A stretch of 64,000 nt of DNA from Streptomyces smyrnaeus (GCF_017676345.1 NZ_JAFFZM010000007.1:248001-312000); one strand, 5' to 3'. Numbered from the stretch's first letter, positions 1 to 7,140 are shown. Numbers and translations: made by a program. Notes: generated by a model from the sequence alone, not told the origin.

Positions 1-456
1 CACCGACAGCGGCTCCAGCAGCGCCGCCGTCTCGGCGGTGAGCGGAGCGGGGACCGGGTGGGCGAAGTCCTCGTCGACGGCGACGTACTCGCACAGGGCG
101 CCGTCGACGGGTGGCGTGGCGTAGAACGAGACGTCGGGGCACAGGTTGTAGCGGCCCCGGCGGCACTGGGCGCACCGGGAGCACGGCACGCCCGGCTCCA
201 GGGAGACGAGCTGCCCCACCTGGTGGCGAGAGGTGTCGGGGCCGAGGGCAACGACCGTTCCGCCGGGTTCGTGGCCCAGCACCATCGGGGCACGGACGAC
301 GAAGTCGCCGATCCTGCCGTGCCGGTAGTAGTGGACGTCGGAACCGCAGATGCCGACCGCTTCGACGCGGACGAGTACCTGGCCGGGGCCGGGTACGGGC
401 ACCGGGCGCTCCTGGATCTCCAGTTCCTCCGGGGCGCGGAGCACTGCGGCACGCAT
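1..456 (-). CDS. Zinc-dependent medium-chain alcohol/polyol dehydrogenase, N-terminal part (cut by window edge)
   Basis: The complementary strand from 456 reads MRAAVLRAPEELEIQERP and continues without a stop to base 1. It shows the GroES-like half of a medium-chain dehydrogenase: the catalytic-zinc motif VGICGSDVHYY near residue 37, GHEPGG near residue 62, and a structural-zinc cysteine cluster (CSRCAQCRRGRYNLC) near residues 91-105. These are the marks of the sorbitol/xylitol/threonine dehydrogenase group, which oxidises polyols or amino alcohols with NAD(P). The Rossmann half lies outside the window, so the substrate cannot be narrowed. An in-frame ATG at 495 would add 13 residues and overlap the stop of a doubtful 60-codon frame (492-674). 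I prefer 456 because the family usually starts at MRA(A/V)V. Polyol or sugar catabolism is likely. Confidence 0.85.
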   Translation of the reverse strand, partial: MRAAVLRAPEELEIQERPVPVPGPGQVLVRVEAVGICGSDVHYYRHGRIGDFVVRAPMVLGHEPGGTVVALGPDTSRHQVGQLVSLEPGVPCSRCAQCRRGRYNLCPDVSFYATPPVDGALCEYVAVDEDFAHPVPAPLTAETAALLEPLSV

Positions 457-1129
457 GGTGGAGGGGATGTGTGAGGGCAGGGTGTGAGGCGTCATTCTCC
501 GGTCACGGCTCCCATGGTCGGGCCGGTGACCAGCCACCGGCGTTCGGCGAGGCCGACTCGCGCAGCACTGACCGACGGCTCAGCTGCGGCGGCGACCGAC
601 GGCGACGGGCGTTCGGGTGGCCGGAGAAGTGGCATGGCGATGCGTCCCTTGACCGGTTCGACGGACATGAACATCAGCGAGCACCATTCTTAGCAGATGA
701 GCGATGCATTGTTAACATATTTTGCGTGAAGTTCGGAGGTGAGACCCATCGGGCTGCACTTCGACCTTGAGCTGTACGACGACGGCGACCTGCGCCGAAC
801 GGTCACCGGTGGATGTTCGTCCGCCTGCACGCCCACGTCCACGCCCAGCGCCGGGCGCCAGGCACCAGGCGCCCGGCGAAGTCACGGTTCTCAGCAGTTG
901 CGGGCAGCGAGGTCACTCTGGCCACGGTTACTGCTCTTCCGTTTGGCCTATGGCGGACGTCCTACCGTCGCGAAAGGCTGAATGCGTGAGGTACGCGTTG
1001 ATTCATCGATGCAGGTGGAAACCGTCCGCGAAGGCCGTGCAGACAGTTCGCGACAACTGCCGACAGGCCCGTCGGCTGCCGCCCTGCACGAGGCGGCAGG
1101 ACGAGCGGCAGGACGAGGCATCGGCCGGT
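457..1129. other. Intergenic stretch with AT-rich possible promoter; no convincing gene
   Basis: No frame here has both a good start and a recognisable product. Around 690-725 the base composition drops sharply (cattgttaacatattttgcg) and holds the small palindromes atgcat (704-709) and tgttaaca (710-717). This is a plausible promoter/operator for the leftward dehydrogenase gene. A 60-codon leftward frame (492-674) and a 91-codon rightward frame (982-1257) are open, but both have poor codon bias and no known motif. The rightward frame lies antisense to the small membrane protein that follows. Confidence 0.4.
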
Positions 1130-1357
1130 TCACCGACGGCGAGGCCGTCCTCGCAGGGCAGGAAGCAGGCGAGGAAGCCAGTGCCGGAGCTCCTGCATCA
1201 CCCGCAGGGCTTGCCGACGACGGGCCGGAACCCGCGACCACACCGCAGGAGCGATAACGATGCCGAACAACAACAGGGCGATGAGGAGCCAACACCCCAA
1301 GACAGCAGCAAACAGGTAGTGAAGCATGCGGAGCCTCCGAGGCCATGACAGTGCCAT
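1130..1357 (-). CDS. Small single-pass membrane protein, unknown function
   Basis: A 75-residue product starting MALSWPRRLRML. Residues about 11-40 form one long hydrophobic helix (HYLFAAVLGCWLLIALLLFG is part of it), followed by a very basic tail rich in Arg, so a membrane anchor with a positively charged cytoplasmic end is likely. The start at 1357 is chosen because GGGAGAGAG stands just upstream on the coding strand; longer versions lack a ribosome binding site. Third-position GC (about 70%) is below the local norm, which weakens the call or suggests foreign origin. No family was recognised. A strong hairpin (1387-1435) lies in its presumed leader. Confidence 0.45.
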   Translation of the reverse strand: MALSWPRRLRMLHYLFAAVLGCWLLIALLLFGIVIAPAVWSRVPARRRQALRVMQELRHWLPRLLPALRGRPRRR

Positions 1358-1386
1358 GGGGCTCTCTCCCGCCGACGAAAGTCGGC

Positions 1387-1435
1387 CTGCATCGCCGGGC
1401 GGCCTTTGGGCGCCGCCGGGCTGACGACGATGCAG
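1387..1435. repeat. Large inverted repeat (hairpin) in the leader of the small membrane protein
   Basis: The outer arms ctgcatcg and cgatgcag enclose a second stem, GGCGGC/GCCGCC, flanked by a C-C mismatch and GCC/GGC pairs. On the leftward strand the structure ends about 30 nt before the ATG at 1357, so it would be transcribed as part of a 5' leader. It could be an attenuator, a protein operator or an RNA element. It does not match a riboswitch consensus I know. Confidence 0.5.
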
Positions 1436-1702
1436 CGCAGGGATACTCCGCTCCGGCAACTGGCCTTCCCCTCCCGCAAGATCTCTACGCGCCAAGACCG
1501 AAGTGCCGGTCGGCGGAAACCAACTCACGACCGTGCTGGGAGTCGGTCCCCGTTGGAGGCTCGCCACGGAGTCGAAGCCGAAGGCGGACGCGGACGCGGA
1601 GGCGAAGACGGACGAGAAGGCGGAGGCGAAGGCTGAATCGCGGCCAAGGCCGGCTGCTCGCGCGCCACCGACCAGCTCAGATCAGCCACTCGGCCAACAA
1701 GG
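1436..1702. other. Gene-poor stretch with Lys/Ala/Glu-coding repeats, possibly a gene remnant
   Basis: Bases about 1565-1640 are a run of GCGGA/GCGAAG repeats. In one rightward frame (from 1503) they read as KPKADADAEAKTDEKAEAKA. Such stretches are common in low-complexity tails of actinobacterial proteins, but here the surrounding frame has no recognisable domain and runs antisense into the methyltransferase gene. I regard it as a remnant or chance low-complexity DNA. Confidence 0.3.
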
Positions 1703-2512
1703 TCAGAGGTCGTCCTCCAAGGGGCGGCGGCCCCAGGAGGAGATCATCGGCGAGGTGGCGAGATCAAGGCGTCCTGACGCGACGTTGGCGAGGTGCCGCT
1801 CGATCTCCTCGTCCGTGGCGAGGTCCGCGGCGGTGAGTTTGTCACGCACCTGATGGACGGTGGCCGCCTCAAGTACATCGCACGCGGGCGACGTGATCGG
1901 GAAGTAGGCGTCGGCCTCGACATCGGCGAGGCCGACCTCGCGCAGCAGCCGTGGCAGCTTGCGGCCGTAGGAGAGGTCGGCACCGCGCTGTTGCAGCAGC
2001 TGACGGAAGCCGCGGCGCAGCCGGTTGGCCAGCTCCTGCTCAGGGCCGTACTCGTCGGGGCAGATCAACGGCTGCAGGGCGGGGTCCGCGTCCTCGATCA
2101 GCAGCCACCCGCCGGGGCGCAGCGCCCGGACCATGGAGCGGAGCGCGGCGTCGCGGTCGGCGACGTGGACGAGAACGAGGCGGGCATGGACCAGGTCGAA
2201 GGGCCCGACCGGGGGTTCATCGAGGGCCACGTCGTGACGGAGCACCTCGACCCCCTCGGCGGTGGCGGTCTCGGTCCAGGACACGTCGATGTCGGTGGCG
2301 AGCACACGCCCGCGAGGCCCGACGCGCTCGGCGAGCCACCCGGGAACGGTCGGCCCACCGGCCCCTACCTCCCAGCACCGCCAGCCCTTGTCGACTCCGA
2401 CGGTCTCGAAGTGCCGGAACGTCGAGGCGTCGAAGAGGGCCGACAGCGCGTCGAACCGTGCACCCGCCTCGACCTGCGCGTTGTCCAGAAGGTACCCGTT
2501 GTCCTGCCCCAT
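1703..2512 (-). CDS. Class I SAM-dependent methyltransferase
   Basis: A 269-residue cytosolic methyltransferase of the Rossmann-like class I fold. Residues 40-60 carry motif I in a variant form (CWEVGAGGPTVPGWLAERVG). ATDID (about residue 73) is the acidic end of strand 2 that binds the SAM ribose, and VRALRPGGWLLIEDADP (about 128-144) is the post-III region typical of ubiquinone/menaquinone-type methyltransferases. The substrate is not predictable. The ATG at 2512 has no clear ribosome binding site, but CATGAT lies six bases before it, so a leaderless transcript is possible. It stands alone, without operon partners. Confidence 0.85.
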   Translation of the reverse strand: MGQDNGYLLDNAQVEAGARFDALSALFDASTFRHFETVGVDKGWRCWEVGAGGPTVPGWLAERVGPRGRVLATDIDVSWTETATAEGVEVLRHDVALDEPPVGPFDLVHARLVLVHVADRDAALRSMVRALRPGGWLLIEDADPALQPLICPDEYGPEQELANRLRRGFRQLLQQRGADLSYGRKLPRLLREVGLADVEADAYFPITSPACDVLEAATVHQVRDKLTAADLATDEEIERHLANVASGRLDLATSPMISSWGRRPLEDDL

Positions 2513-2765
2513 GTGCCGATCATGCCACGGGTCGAACCGTTGAGCGATTGCCTCCGTGCCCGACTGGTCGCGGTCGAGCTTCGGGCGACTCTTCGCAGGC
2601 CGCTTATCCGACTATCTCTTCGCCCTGTGGACAACCCACCGCACGCCTTCTGAGACCCGCCTACGGTCGTCAACGAGGAGGTAGCCATGGACCGAGAACG
2701 CCAAGGACGTGCACCAAGGGTGCCCGGCAGCACTGACCGCCATCGCGCTGCTGCCGGACGACGTC
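2513..2765. other. Intergenic; a ribosome-binding-site-like GAGGAGG but no convincing gene
   Basis: A strong GAGGAGG (2675-2681) precedes an ATG at 2687, but the frame it opens is an arginine-rich read-through of other features. A neighbouring frame ending at 2840 gives a more protein-like 7-residue periodic peptide (VAETSRR, VAEASRG, VAKAWQG) without a good start codon. This may be the end of a broken gene. Confidence 0.3.
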
Positions 2766-2840
2766 GCAGAAACCTCGCGACGCGTTGCAGAAGCCTCGCG
2801 CGGCGTTGCAAAGGCCTGGCAAGGCGTTGCAGGAGGCTGG
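2766..2840. repeat. Tandem 21-bp imperfect repeats, 3.5 copies
   Basis: Units begin at 2766, 2787, 2808 and 2829, each starting gcagaa, gcagaa, gcaaag or gcagga and ending ...gcgtt. A 21-bp unit keeps the reading frame and encodes a heptad in every frame, for example VAEASRG and VAKAWQG in the frame that stops at 2840. That would suit a short coiled coil, but no intact gene carries it. Confidence 0.6.
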
Positions 2841-2848
2841 TGAGGAGA

Positions 2849-3064
2849 TCAGGGCTTGCTCGGCCCCCACTCCCACGCCCCGCCGCCCTTCCAGTCGATG
2901 AGGTCGGCGTCGTCCAAGTGGATGTGCTCACGTTCCATGCCTGCCTCTTCCAGCAGGTCGAGCAGTTCCATGGCGTTGTACGCCACGCCGAGTATCCGAC
3001 CGTGAGCAAGGACGCGCCGACCACCTTGGCTGTCGGGGGCGTGGACGACCACGGGTGCAGCCAT
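2849..3064 (-). CDS. Small conserved Streptomyces hypothetical protein (about 70 aa)
   Basis: A 71-residue protein starting MAAPVVVHAPDSQGGRRV and ending with an acidic/aromatic tail (LIDWKGGGAWEWGP). The plan, VV-HxPxxxGGRRV then a Gly-Ile-Ala-Tyr segment then an LLxxAG helix and W-x-GG, resembles a small orphan family I recall as common in Streptomyces genomes with no assigned function. The ATG at 3064 is chosen because the family begins right before the VV-H motif; upstream in-frame codons to 3184 are not protein-like. It is monocistronic. Confidence rests on the remembered family pattern, not on a search. Confidence 0.6.
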   Translation of the reverse strand: MAAPVVVHAPDSQGGRRVLAHGRILGVAYNAMELLDLLEEAGMEREHIHLDDADLIDWKGGGAWEWGPSKP

Positions 3065-3391
3065 GGCTCCAGAGTGCGCCAGGGCGGGTCGGCCCGCATC
3101 CTGGGCCGTACGGGCGCTGTCGCTTCCGGTCTGTGGTGTGCCTGCCCCCTCACCCTGGCGACGCACCACCGCAACTTCGTCCACTGTCCGCCTCCTGCCC
3201 CCGGGCTACTCGGCCTACGTCCCCGTCCGGCGCTCGGGCACTCGCTCGTCGCACCTTCCCACAGCGGTGAGCATCCATCTGCCGAGACAGCTGGAGGGCT
3301 CAGGGCTATGCGTCCGTGGTCAAGGCAAGCTGGTAGCTGGGGCCGCCGCATCCCTCTCGCAGGACACCGTCACGGCCGCAGAGAGCACTGT
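3065..3391. other. Intergenic gap with no recognisable feature
   Basis: The 327 bases between the RNase HI stop and the small hypothetical gene contain only long open frames caused by high GC. I saw no start with a ribosome binding site, no repeat and no clear terminator stem. Confidence 0.4.
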
Positions 3392-4087
3392 TCATGCCTG
3401 CGCCACGAGGCAGGACCGGTGGCCCCAACCCGATGCGACCTTGGTGATCTCCTCGCCCTTCTCGTAACGGGACGCGCAGTGACCGCAGCGGCCGGGGAAC
3501 TTCGCTTTGATCACCGGTCCCCCACCGCCACCCGACCGAGGGCGCGAGCGCGCCTTGCCGGAGCGGGTCGCGCGCGGCTTGTCCTCGGTCTCAGGGCTCG
3601 GCTGGGGGAAGCCGGCGGCGCCGTGAGCGGTGCCGGAAGGAGCCTGCTCGGTGGCCGCCGTGCTGGCCGCGGCGTCGGCGATGGCGTTGAGCGGGTCGCC
3701 GTTCACCTGGTGGGCGAGGACGTGTTGGAAGGTCACGTCGCGACCTTCCAGCAGGCTGTCGATGCGAACGACCAAATCCTTGTTGGCCACAGGCTTCTTG
3801 GACGTGGTCTGCCAGCCGTTGCGCTTCCACCCGGCGATCCACTTGGTGACCGCGTTCATCGCGTACTGCGAGTCCATCCGGATCTCCAACGGCACGGCCG
3901 GATCGGTGGCCTCCAGCAGCTCCGCGAGCGCGGTCAGCTCGGCCACGTTGTTCGTCGTGCGGCCGAGCGGGCCCGACTCCCAACGCTGCGGGCTCCCCGA
4001 AGGGTCAGCAAGCACCCAGGCCCAGCCGGCAGGCCCGGGATTGACCTTGGCGGCACCGTCACAGGCCGCGACCATACGTTCTGGCAT
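3392..4087 (-). CDS. rnhA: Ribonuclease HI with C-terminal zinc-ribbon-like domain
   Basis: A 231-residue protein starting MPERMVAACDGAAKVNPGP. It cleaves the RNA strand of RNA-DNA hybrids. The catalytic quartet is visible: Asp in ACDGA (about 10), Glu in NNVAELTAL (about 48), Asp in IRMDSQYA (about 70), and the final Asp in DPLNAIADAA. The His of AHQVNGD replaces the canonical HxG. After an Ala/Pro/Ser-rich linker, residues about 195-231 form a small CGHC...GWGHRSC domain, probably zinc-binding, which is common in actinobacterial RNase H proteins. The start at 4087 matches the usual MxER(V/M)VAACDGA beginning; an ATG at 4075 is possible. This is likely an extra RNase H copy. Confidence 0.88.
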   Translation of the reverse strand: MPERMVAACDGAAKVNPGPAGWAWVLADPSGSPQRWESGPLGRTTNNVAELTALAELLEATDPAVPLEIRMDSQYAMNAVTKWIAGWKRNGWQTTSKKPVANKDLVVRIDSLLEGRDVTFQHVLAHQVNGDPLNAIADAAASTAATEQAPSGTAHGAAGFPQPSPETEDKPRATRSGKARSRPRSGGGGGPVIKAKFPGRCGHCASRYEKGEEITKVASGWGHRSCLVAQA

Positions 4088-4354
4088 CCCTCGATCATGC
4101 CAGACCCCACAACGCCACTGATCTCCGCCGGGAGCGTGACCGTCAGCGACCAGTTGGTGACCGACGTCCGTCGCCCGTGCGTCGAACCGTCCCGGACTTC
4201 CGGCCTTCCGCCCCTGCGCCGACCTTTGGCAGCCTGGGCACTCCCCCGGCGACCGCTTCACGGTGGTTCGGAAATCCGCCGAGTCTCGGTGTCTGCAGGG
4301 TGTCAGTTCGTGAACCGAAGGTCGGTGAACGACCGCATCTGGCAAGATCAGCTT
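4088..4354. promoter_or_regulatory. Divergent promoter region between RNase HI and GNAT genes
   Basis: This stretch separates two divergently read genes. Near its right end, CAAGAT (4343-4348) lies six to seven bases before the GTG at 4355. That fits a -10 box for a leaderless GNAT mRNA, since no Shine-Dalgarno sequence is visible. Nothing else stands out. Confidence 0.35.
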
Positions 4355-4903
4355 GTGTCTCGCCCCTCGGTGACCTTGGCCAGAATCGAGCTCGCCGACT
4401 GGCGAGCTGTCCATTCCTGGGCCTCCCTCCCCCAGGTCTGTCGCTTCCAGGCGTGGGGACCGAACACCGAAGAGGAAACGCGCGCGTTCGTGGCGACTGC
4501 GGTCGAGGCCTGGGCACACTCGCCGCAACAGCGGTTCGCTTACACGGCCCGGGTCAAGGGCGACGTGGTCGGCATGGGCGAGCTCCACGTCCGGAGTCGA
4601 GTGCAACGTCAAGGCGAGATCACCTATGCCGTGCATCCTCGGGCCTGGGGTCAAGGCGTAGGAACGGCGATCGGCAAGGGATTACTTGCGCGGGGGTTCG
4701 AGGATCTTGAACTCCACCGCATCTATGCCACCTGTGATCCGCGGAATCTCGGGTCGGCACAGGTTCTCGGCAAGCTCGGCATGCGTTGGGAAGGACGTCA
4801 TCGTCACACTGCGCTGATCCGCGACGGTTGGCGGGACTCCGACATGTTCAGCATCCTCGAAGAGGAGTGGTGCGAGAAGGAGGGTCCGGATGTCCACGAG
4901 TAG
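4355..4903 (+). CDS. GNAT family N-acetyltransferase (RimJ/RimL type)
   Basis: A 182-residue acetyl-CoA-dependent transferase. The early part (RIELADWRAVHSWASLP) resembles RimJ/RimL proteins, and the acetyl-CoA loop appears as HPRAWGQGVGTAIGKGL (about residues 90-106), the Q/RxxGxG/A signature. It is followed by HRIYATCDPRNLGSAQVLGK, the strand-helix typical of proteins acetylating N-terminal or small-molecule amines. The true substrate is unknown. The GTG at 4355 is chosen because the domain begins just after it; other in-frame GTGs at 4310-4330 cannot be excluded. Its last codons overlap a small downstream ORF with a strong ribosome binding site. Confidence 0.85.
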   Translation: MSRPSVTLARIELADWRAVHSWASLPQVCRFQAWGPNTEEETRAFVATAVEAWAHSPQQRFAYTARVKGDVVGMGELHVRSRVQRQGEITYAVHPRAWGQGVGTAIGKGLLARGFEDLELHRIYATCDPRNLGSAQVLGKLGMRWEGRHRHTALIRDGWRDSDMFSILEEEWCEKEGPDVHE

Positions 4904-5033
4904 CCAGACGGCCTGTGCCTACTGCTCGGGCCGGATGGCCTCGTCCGGTGTCCACCGCGCCTTGCCGGGCGGCGGACCGGCGGTGGCCGGGAAGCGCTCC
5001 TCCTCACCCGAGCTGCCCGTCAGAATCTTGTGA
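4890..5033 (+). CDS. Small 47-residue ORF with CxxC pair, coupled to the GNAT gene
   Basis: A near-perfect ribosome binding site AAGGAGGG stands five bases before the ATG at 4890, inside the end of the GNAT gene, so translation would be coupled. The product begins MSTSSQTACAYCSGRM; the CAYC pair resembles half of a zinc finger, and the rest is a Ser/Pro/Gly-rich tail. It may be a truncated relative of small actinobacterial proteins that carry two CxxC pairs. The 14-bp overlap and the strong binding site argue that it is made. Function is unknown. Confidence 0.4.
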   Translation: MSTSSQTACAYCSGRMASSGVHRALPGGGPAVAGKRSSSPELPVRIL

Positions 5034-5164
5034 ACGATGAAGGGCAGCGCTTCATTCGTCCTGCGCTCGGCCGACCGATGGAAAGCCCTCCACCGCGCGC
5101 CTGCACCGACCGGCAGGCCAGGCCGGTGTCCGGCAAATACCGGCAGCGAGGTCCGTCTGACGGG

Positions 5165-5410
5165 TCAGTCGCCGGACGCGCCGGGGGGTTCCTGGGACGC
5201 GGCAGAGGTTACTGAGCGGTTTGGAAGCGGGCTGGAGTAGACGACGCTCGTGGTGACTGAGCCCAGGGCGGCGATACGGCCCGTGGTGCGTTCCAGGTCG
5301 CGGTAGCGGAGGCGGACGGAAGCAAGAACCTCGAGCCCCAGGGCCTCGGGGCTCACGACGGCGGAGTAGCCGGAGACGACTCCGTGCTCCTCCAGCCGTC
5401 GGACTCGTGA
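5165..5410 (-). pseudogene. Broken Lrp/AsnC-family regulator (two ends, missing middle)
   Basis: The leftward frame reads SRVRRLEEHGVVSGYSAVV, the second helix and linker of the Lrp DNA-binding domain, then VSPEALGLEVLASVRLRYR, the first RAM strand. It then jumps directly to LERTTGRIAALGSVTTSVVY and SSPLP, the normal extreme C-terminus. About 45-50 residues of the ligand-binding domain are therefore missing in frame, and the N-terminal helices are gone because the frame runs into rhodanese sequence on the other strand at about 5405. Lrp next to a rhodanese is a divergent pair I recall from intact Streptomyces loci. A functional protein is very unlikely. Confidence 0.75.
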
Positions 5411-5411
5411 T

Positions 5412-5790
5412 GTGTCCGACGTCCATGTCTCGCTGGAGTCCGGCAACCCGGGCTTCGTACTCGTCGACTCGCGGGGAGATGCCGCGTGGGCGCAGGCGCA
5501 TGTGCCGCGTGCGGTGCACCTGCCCAACGCTGAGATTCCGGAGCGCGCCGCGAGCCTGTTGGATCCGGCGGTTCCGGTCATCACGTACTGCTGGGGGCCC
5601 GGCTGTGACGGCGCGACCCGTGCTGCGCTCGCCCTTGCCCAGCTCGGCTACCGCGTCAAGGAGATGATCGGCGGGATCGAGTAGTGGATCCGCGAAGGGC
5701 TACCCGTCCAAGGGGCGGACGGCGTCGGACCTGGAGCAGCCGTCGGCGGCCACACGACGTCGATCGGGGAGGGGCGCGGACATCCTTCGA
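5412..5790 (+). pseudogene. Broken rhodanese-like protein (5' truncation, in-frame stop, frameshift)
   Basis: The sequence from SDVHVSLESG through AHVPRAVHLP to the active-site loop YCWGPGCDGATRA (catalytic Cys in the GC pair) and YRVKEMIGG is a rhodanese-like domain lacking its first 15-25 residues, which are lost at the junction with the Lrp fragment. After GGIE a TAG stop (5682-5684) stands where the family has Tyr, and translation beyond it (WIREGLPV) still matches the expected EYWVREG continuation. A further one-base slip then restores LEQP in another frame. At least three lesions are present, so I call a pseudogene, although the truncated ORF 5412-5684 (90 codons) keeps the active-site loop. 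Confidence 0.75.
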
Positions 5791-5811
5791 GCTTGGTCGG
5801 TCCGTTTCGTG

Positions 5812-6195
5812 TCAGGTGGTTTCGGCGAGCAGATGAATGACACCGGCTGGGTTCTTGATCCAGTGGGTTCTGGTCTCGGGGTCTTCCAAAGGTTCGACCT
5901 CGTCACATGGCCGGATGCCGATGCGGGCGAGTTCGTCGGTGGCGGCGTCGAGATCATCGGTGTGGAGCTGGAGCCACAAGTCGGGCTGGCTGTAGTTGTC
6001 GACGCAGTCCAGCCACAGGGTGTTGGGGCCGAACCGCACCGAGTGGGTTCTGGAAACGGTCGGCGCGTAGGAGACGTCGTCTTCGTTGACATCGAAGCCC
6101 AGGGTGTCTCGGTAGAACGCCACAGTGGCGTCGTACTGTGCCTTGGGAATCTTCATGGCGATGTTCAGACCGGCGGTGAATCTCGGCTCGTTCAT
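5812..6195 (-). CDS. VOC-family (glyoxalase/bleomycin resistance-like) protein
   Basis: A 127-residue protein of the vicinal oxygen chelate fold. The pattern AFYRDTLGFDV (about 25-35), FGPNTLWLDCVDN (about 55-67), DLWLQLHTDDLDAATDEL (about 71-88) and the closing IKNPAGVIHLLAE (about 113-125) covers both beta-alpha-beta-beta-beta units. Candidate metal ligands are the conserved acidic and His positions of this fold, but the ligand or reaction is unknown. Its ATG overlaps the ArsR stop by four bases (ATGA), so it is translationally coupled as the last gene of the SRPBCC-ArsR-VOC operon, an arrangement often seen with ArsR regulators of this subtype. Confidence 0.88.
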   Translation of the reverse strand: MNEPRFTAGLNIAMKIPKAQYDATVAFYRDTLGFDVNEDDVSYAPTVSRTHSVRFGPNTLWLDCVDNYSQPDLWLQLHTDDLDAATDELARIGIRPCDEVEPLEDPETRTHWIKNPAGVIHLLAETT

Positions 6196-6551
6196 CGAGT
6201 GTCTCCATCGTTGGGGTCGGTGGCGTCAAGTGCATGTTCCAGCGCGGCCAGTCGCTCGTCCCACCGATTGGCGAGGGTGGCCAGCCACACCTGGGCGGTG
6301 CGGATGGCGGCCGGTTCCAGCCGGTAAGGGTGACGGCGGCCGGTTGGTTCGCCGAGGCTGATCAAGCCCGCTTCGGTGAGCTGGCCGAGGTGCTTGGCCA
6401 CCGCCTGCCGACTGACGGGCAGCCGCCGCGCCAACTCGGTCACCGTGGCCGGCCCAGCACGAGCCAGCTCGTCCAGCAGCGCTCTCCGGATCGGCTCGGT
6501 CAGCGCTGCGAACACTGCAATGGCCTGCCGGTCCGGGTCAGGTGGCCGCAT
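6192..6551 (-). CDS. ArsR-family transcriptional regulator
   Basis: A 119-residue winged-helix repressor. The sequence VFAALTEPIRRALLDELARAGPATVTELARRLPVSRQAVAKHLGQL covers helices 1-4, with the recognition helix VSRQAVAKHLGQL at about residues 45-57 and the wing at GRRHPYRLEP. It has no CxC metal-binding site, so it belongs to the metal-independent group usually paired with SRPBCC proteins. The ATG at 6551 lies inside the end of the SRPBCC gene (14-bp overlap); an alternative TTG at 6566 is less likely. It is very probably autoregulatory at the 40-bp palindrome (6988-7027) upstream of the operon. Confidence 0.9.
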   Translation of the reverse strand: MRPPDPDRQAIAVFAALTEPIRRALLDELARAGPATVTELARRLPVSRQAVAKHLGQLTEAGLISLGEPTGRRHPYRLEPAAIRTAQVWLATLANRWDERLAALEHALDATDPNDGDTR

Positions 6552-6972
6552 CGAGGTAGGCCTCAAGGTCAGCGAGTTCGGCGTCCCATCCCTGGCTGTT
6601 GGTCTTGTGTGCGGATCGAGCCATGTCGACGGCGACTTGGGCGAACCCGCTCTCCACCAGGCGTAGCCGCGTGCCCTCGGCCACAGGCTTCAGGGTGAAC
6701 TCCACCAACGTCTGGGGCGCGCTGTCTTGCGGCAAGCCCTCCATGGCCCATCTGAAGGCGAAGCGGTAGGGCGGGTCAACGACTGTGATCGTGGCGGTCG
6801 ATTCATCGCCCAGGTCGTCCCACCGGAAGAACGCCCGCCCACCGGGGCGCAGATCAATCTCAGCCACCGAGCCGAACCATCCTGACAGCCCTTCGGCGGT
6901 GGTCAGCGTGGCCCACACCCGCTCGATGGGGTGCCGCAGCACCACCACCCGCTCGATCGTGTCCGAAACCAT
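6538..6972 (-). CDS. SRPBCC/AHSA1 domain protein
   Basis: A 144-residue START-like (helix-grip) protein. It begins MVSDTIERVVVLRHPIERVW, the first strand and helix of the AHSA1 group, and continues with GWFGSVAEIDLRPGG and the long C-terminal helix (GWDAELADLEAYLDAAT). Such proteins bind hydrophobic ligands in a deep cavity and are often encoded with an ArsR repressor and a VOC protein. The ATG at 6972 is chosen over in-frame codons inside the palindrome because AGGAAGG lies six bases upstream. It is the first gene of the operon and directly follows the operator. Confidence 0.9.
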   Translation of the reverse strand: MVSDTIERVVVLRHPIERVWATLTTAEGLSGWFGSVAEIDLRPGGRAFFRWDDLGDESTATITVVDPPYRFAFRWAMEGLPQDSAPQTLVEFTLKPVAEGTRLRLVESGFAQVAVDMARSAHKTNSQGWDAELADLEAYLDAAT

Positions 6973-6987
6973 TGCCACCTTCCTATC

Positions 6988-7027
6988 GCAACCTGTAGGT
7001 TGCCATCGATGGCAACCTACAGGTTGC
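6988..7027. promoter_or_regulatory. Perfect 40-bp palindrome: likely tandem ArsR operators
   Basis: The two halves of the 40 bases are exact reverse complements, meeting at an ATCGAT centre. Each half is itself a near-dyad GCAACCT-NN-AGGTTGC (16 bp), so the element reads as two operator copies separated by CATCGATG. It sits 16 bases before the first start codon of the SRPBCC-ArsR-VOC operon, covering the expected ribosome-binding and promoter zone. Autorepression by the ArsR protein is inferred from position and symmetry. Confidence 0.8.
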
Positions 7028-7140
7028 AATCACTTCTCGCAAGCTCGGCGAGTTTGTCGGCCAGCGCGTCCAGTTCGGCACGGCGCGCGGTGATCCTCTC
7101 CAACGCTCCGGGCTTCTCCCCGATCGCCGTGACGTGATGT
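7018..7140 (-). pseudogene. Fragment resembling an IS-linked coiled-coil helper gene
   Basis: The leftward frame reads ALERITARRAELDALADKL then AELARSDCNL and a stop inside the palindrome. It has no start codon. The pattern (L-RITxRRxxLDxxxxxLAxEL) matches the beginning of the transposase-associated helper protein seen intact in outline at 17.5-17.9 kb (LLKRITVRRVKLD). It is probably a leftover of an insertion event at the operon promoter. Confidence 0.3.

Noticed and set aside
1503..1853. Rightward 116-codon ORF with KPKADADAEAK repeat
   Set aside because: Its second half is antisense to the methyltransferase and it has no ribosome binding site or domain; kept only as a low-complexity stretch.
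2687..4354. Rightward open frame running from a good GAGGAGG site into the GNAT gene
   Set aside because: It is antisense to RNase HI and the small hypothetical gene, very Arg-rich, and has no domain before the GNAT part at 4355.
5030..5215. Small rightward ORF after the GNAT/47-residue pair
   Set aside because: No ribosome binding site, Arg/Gly-rich, and it runs into the Lrp remnant.
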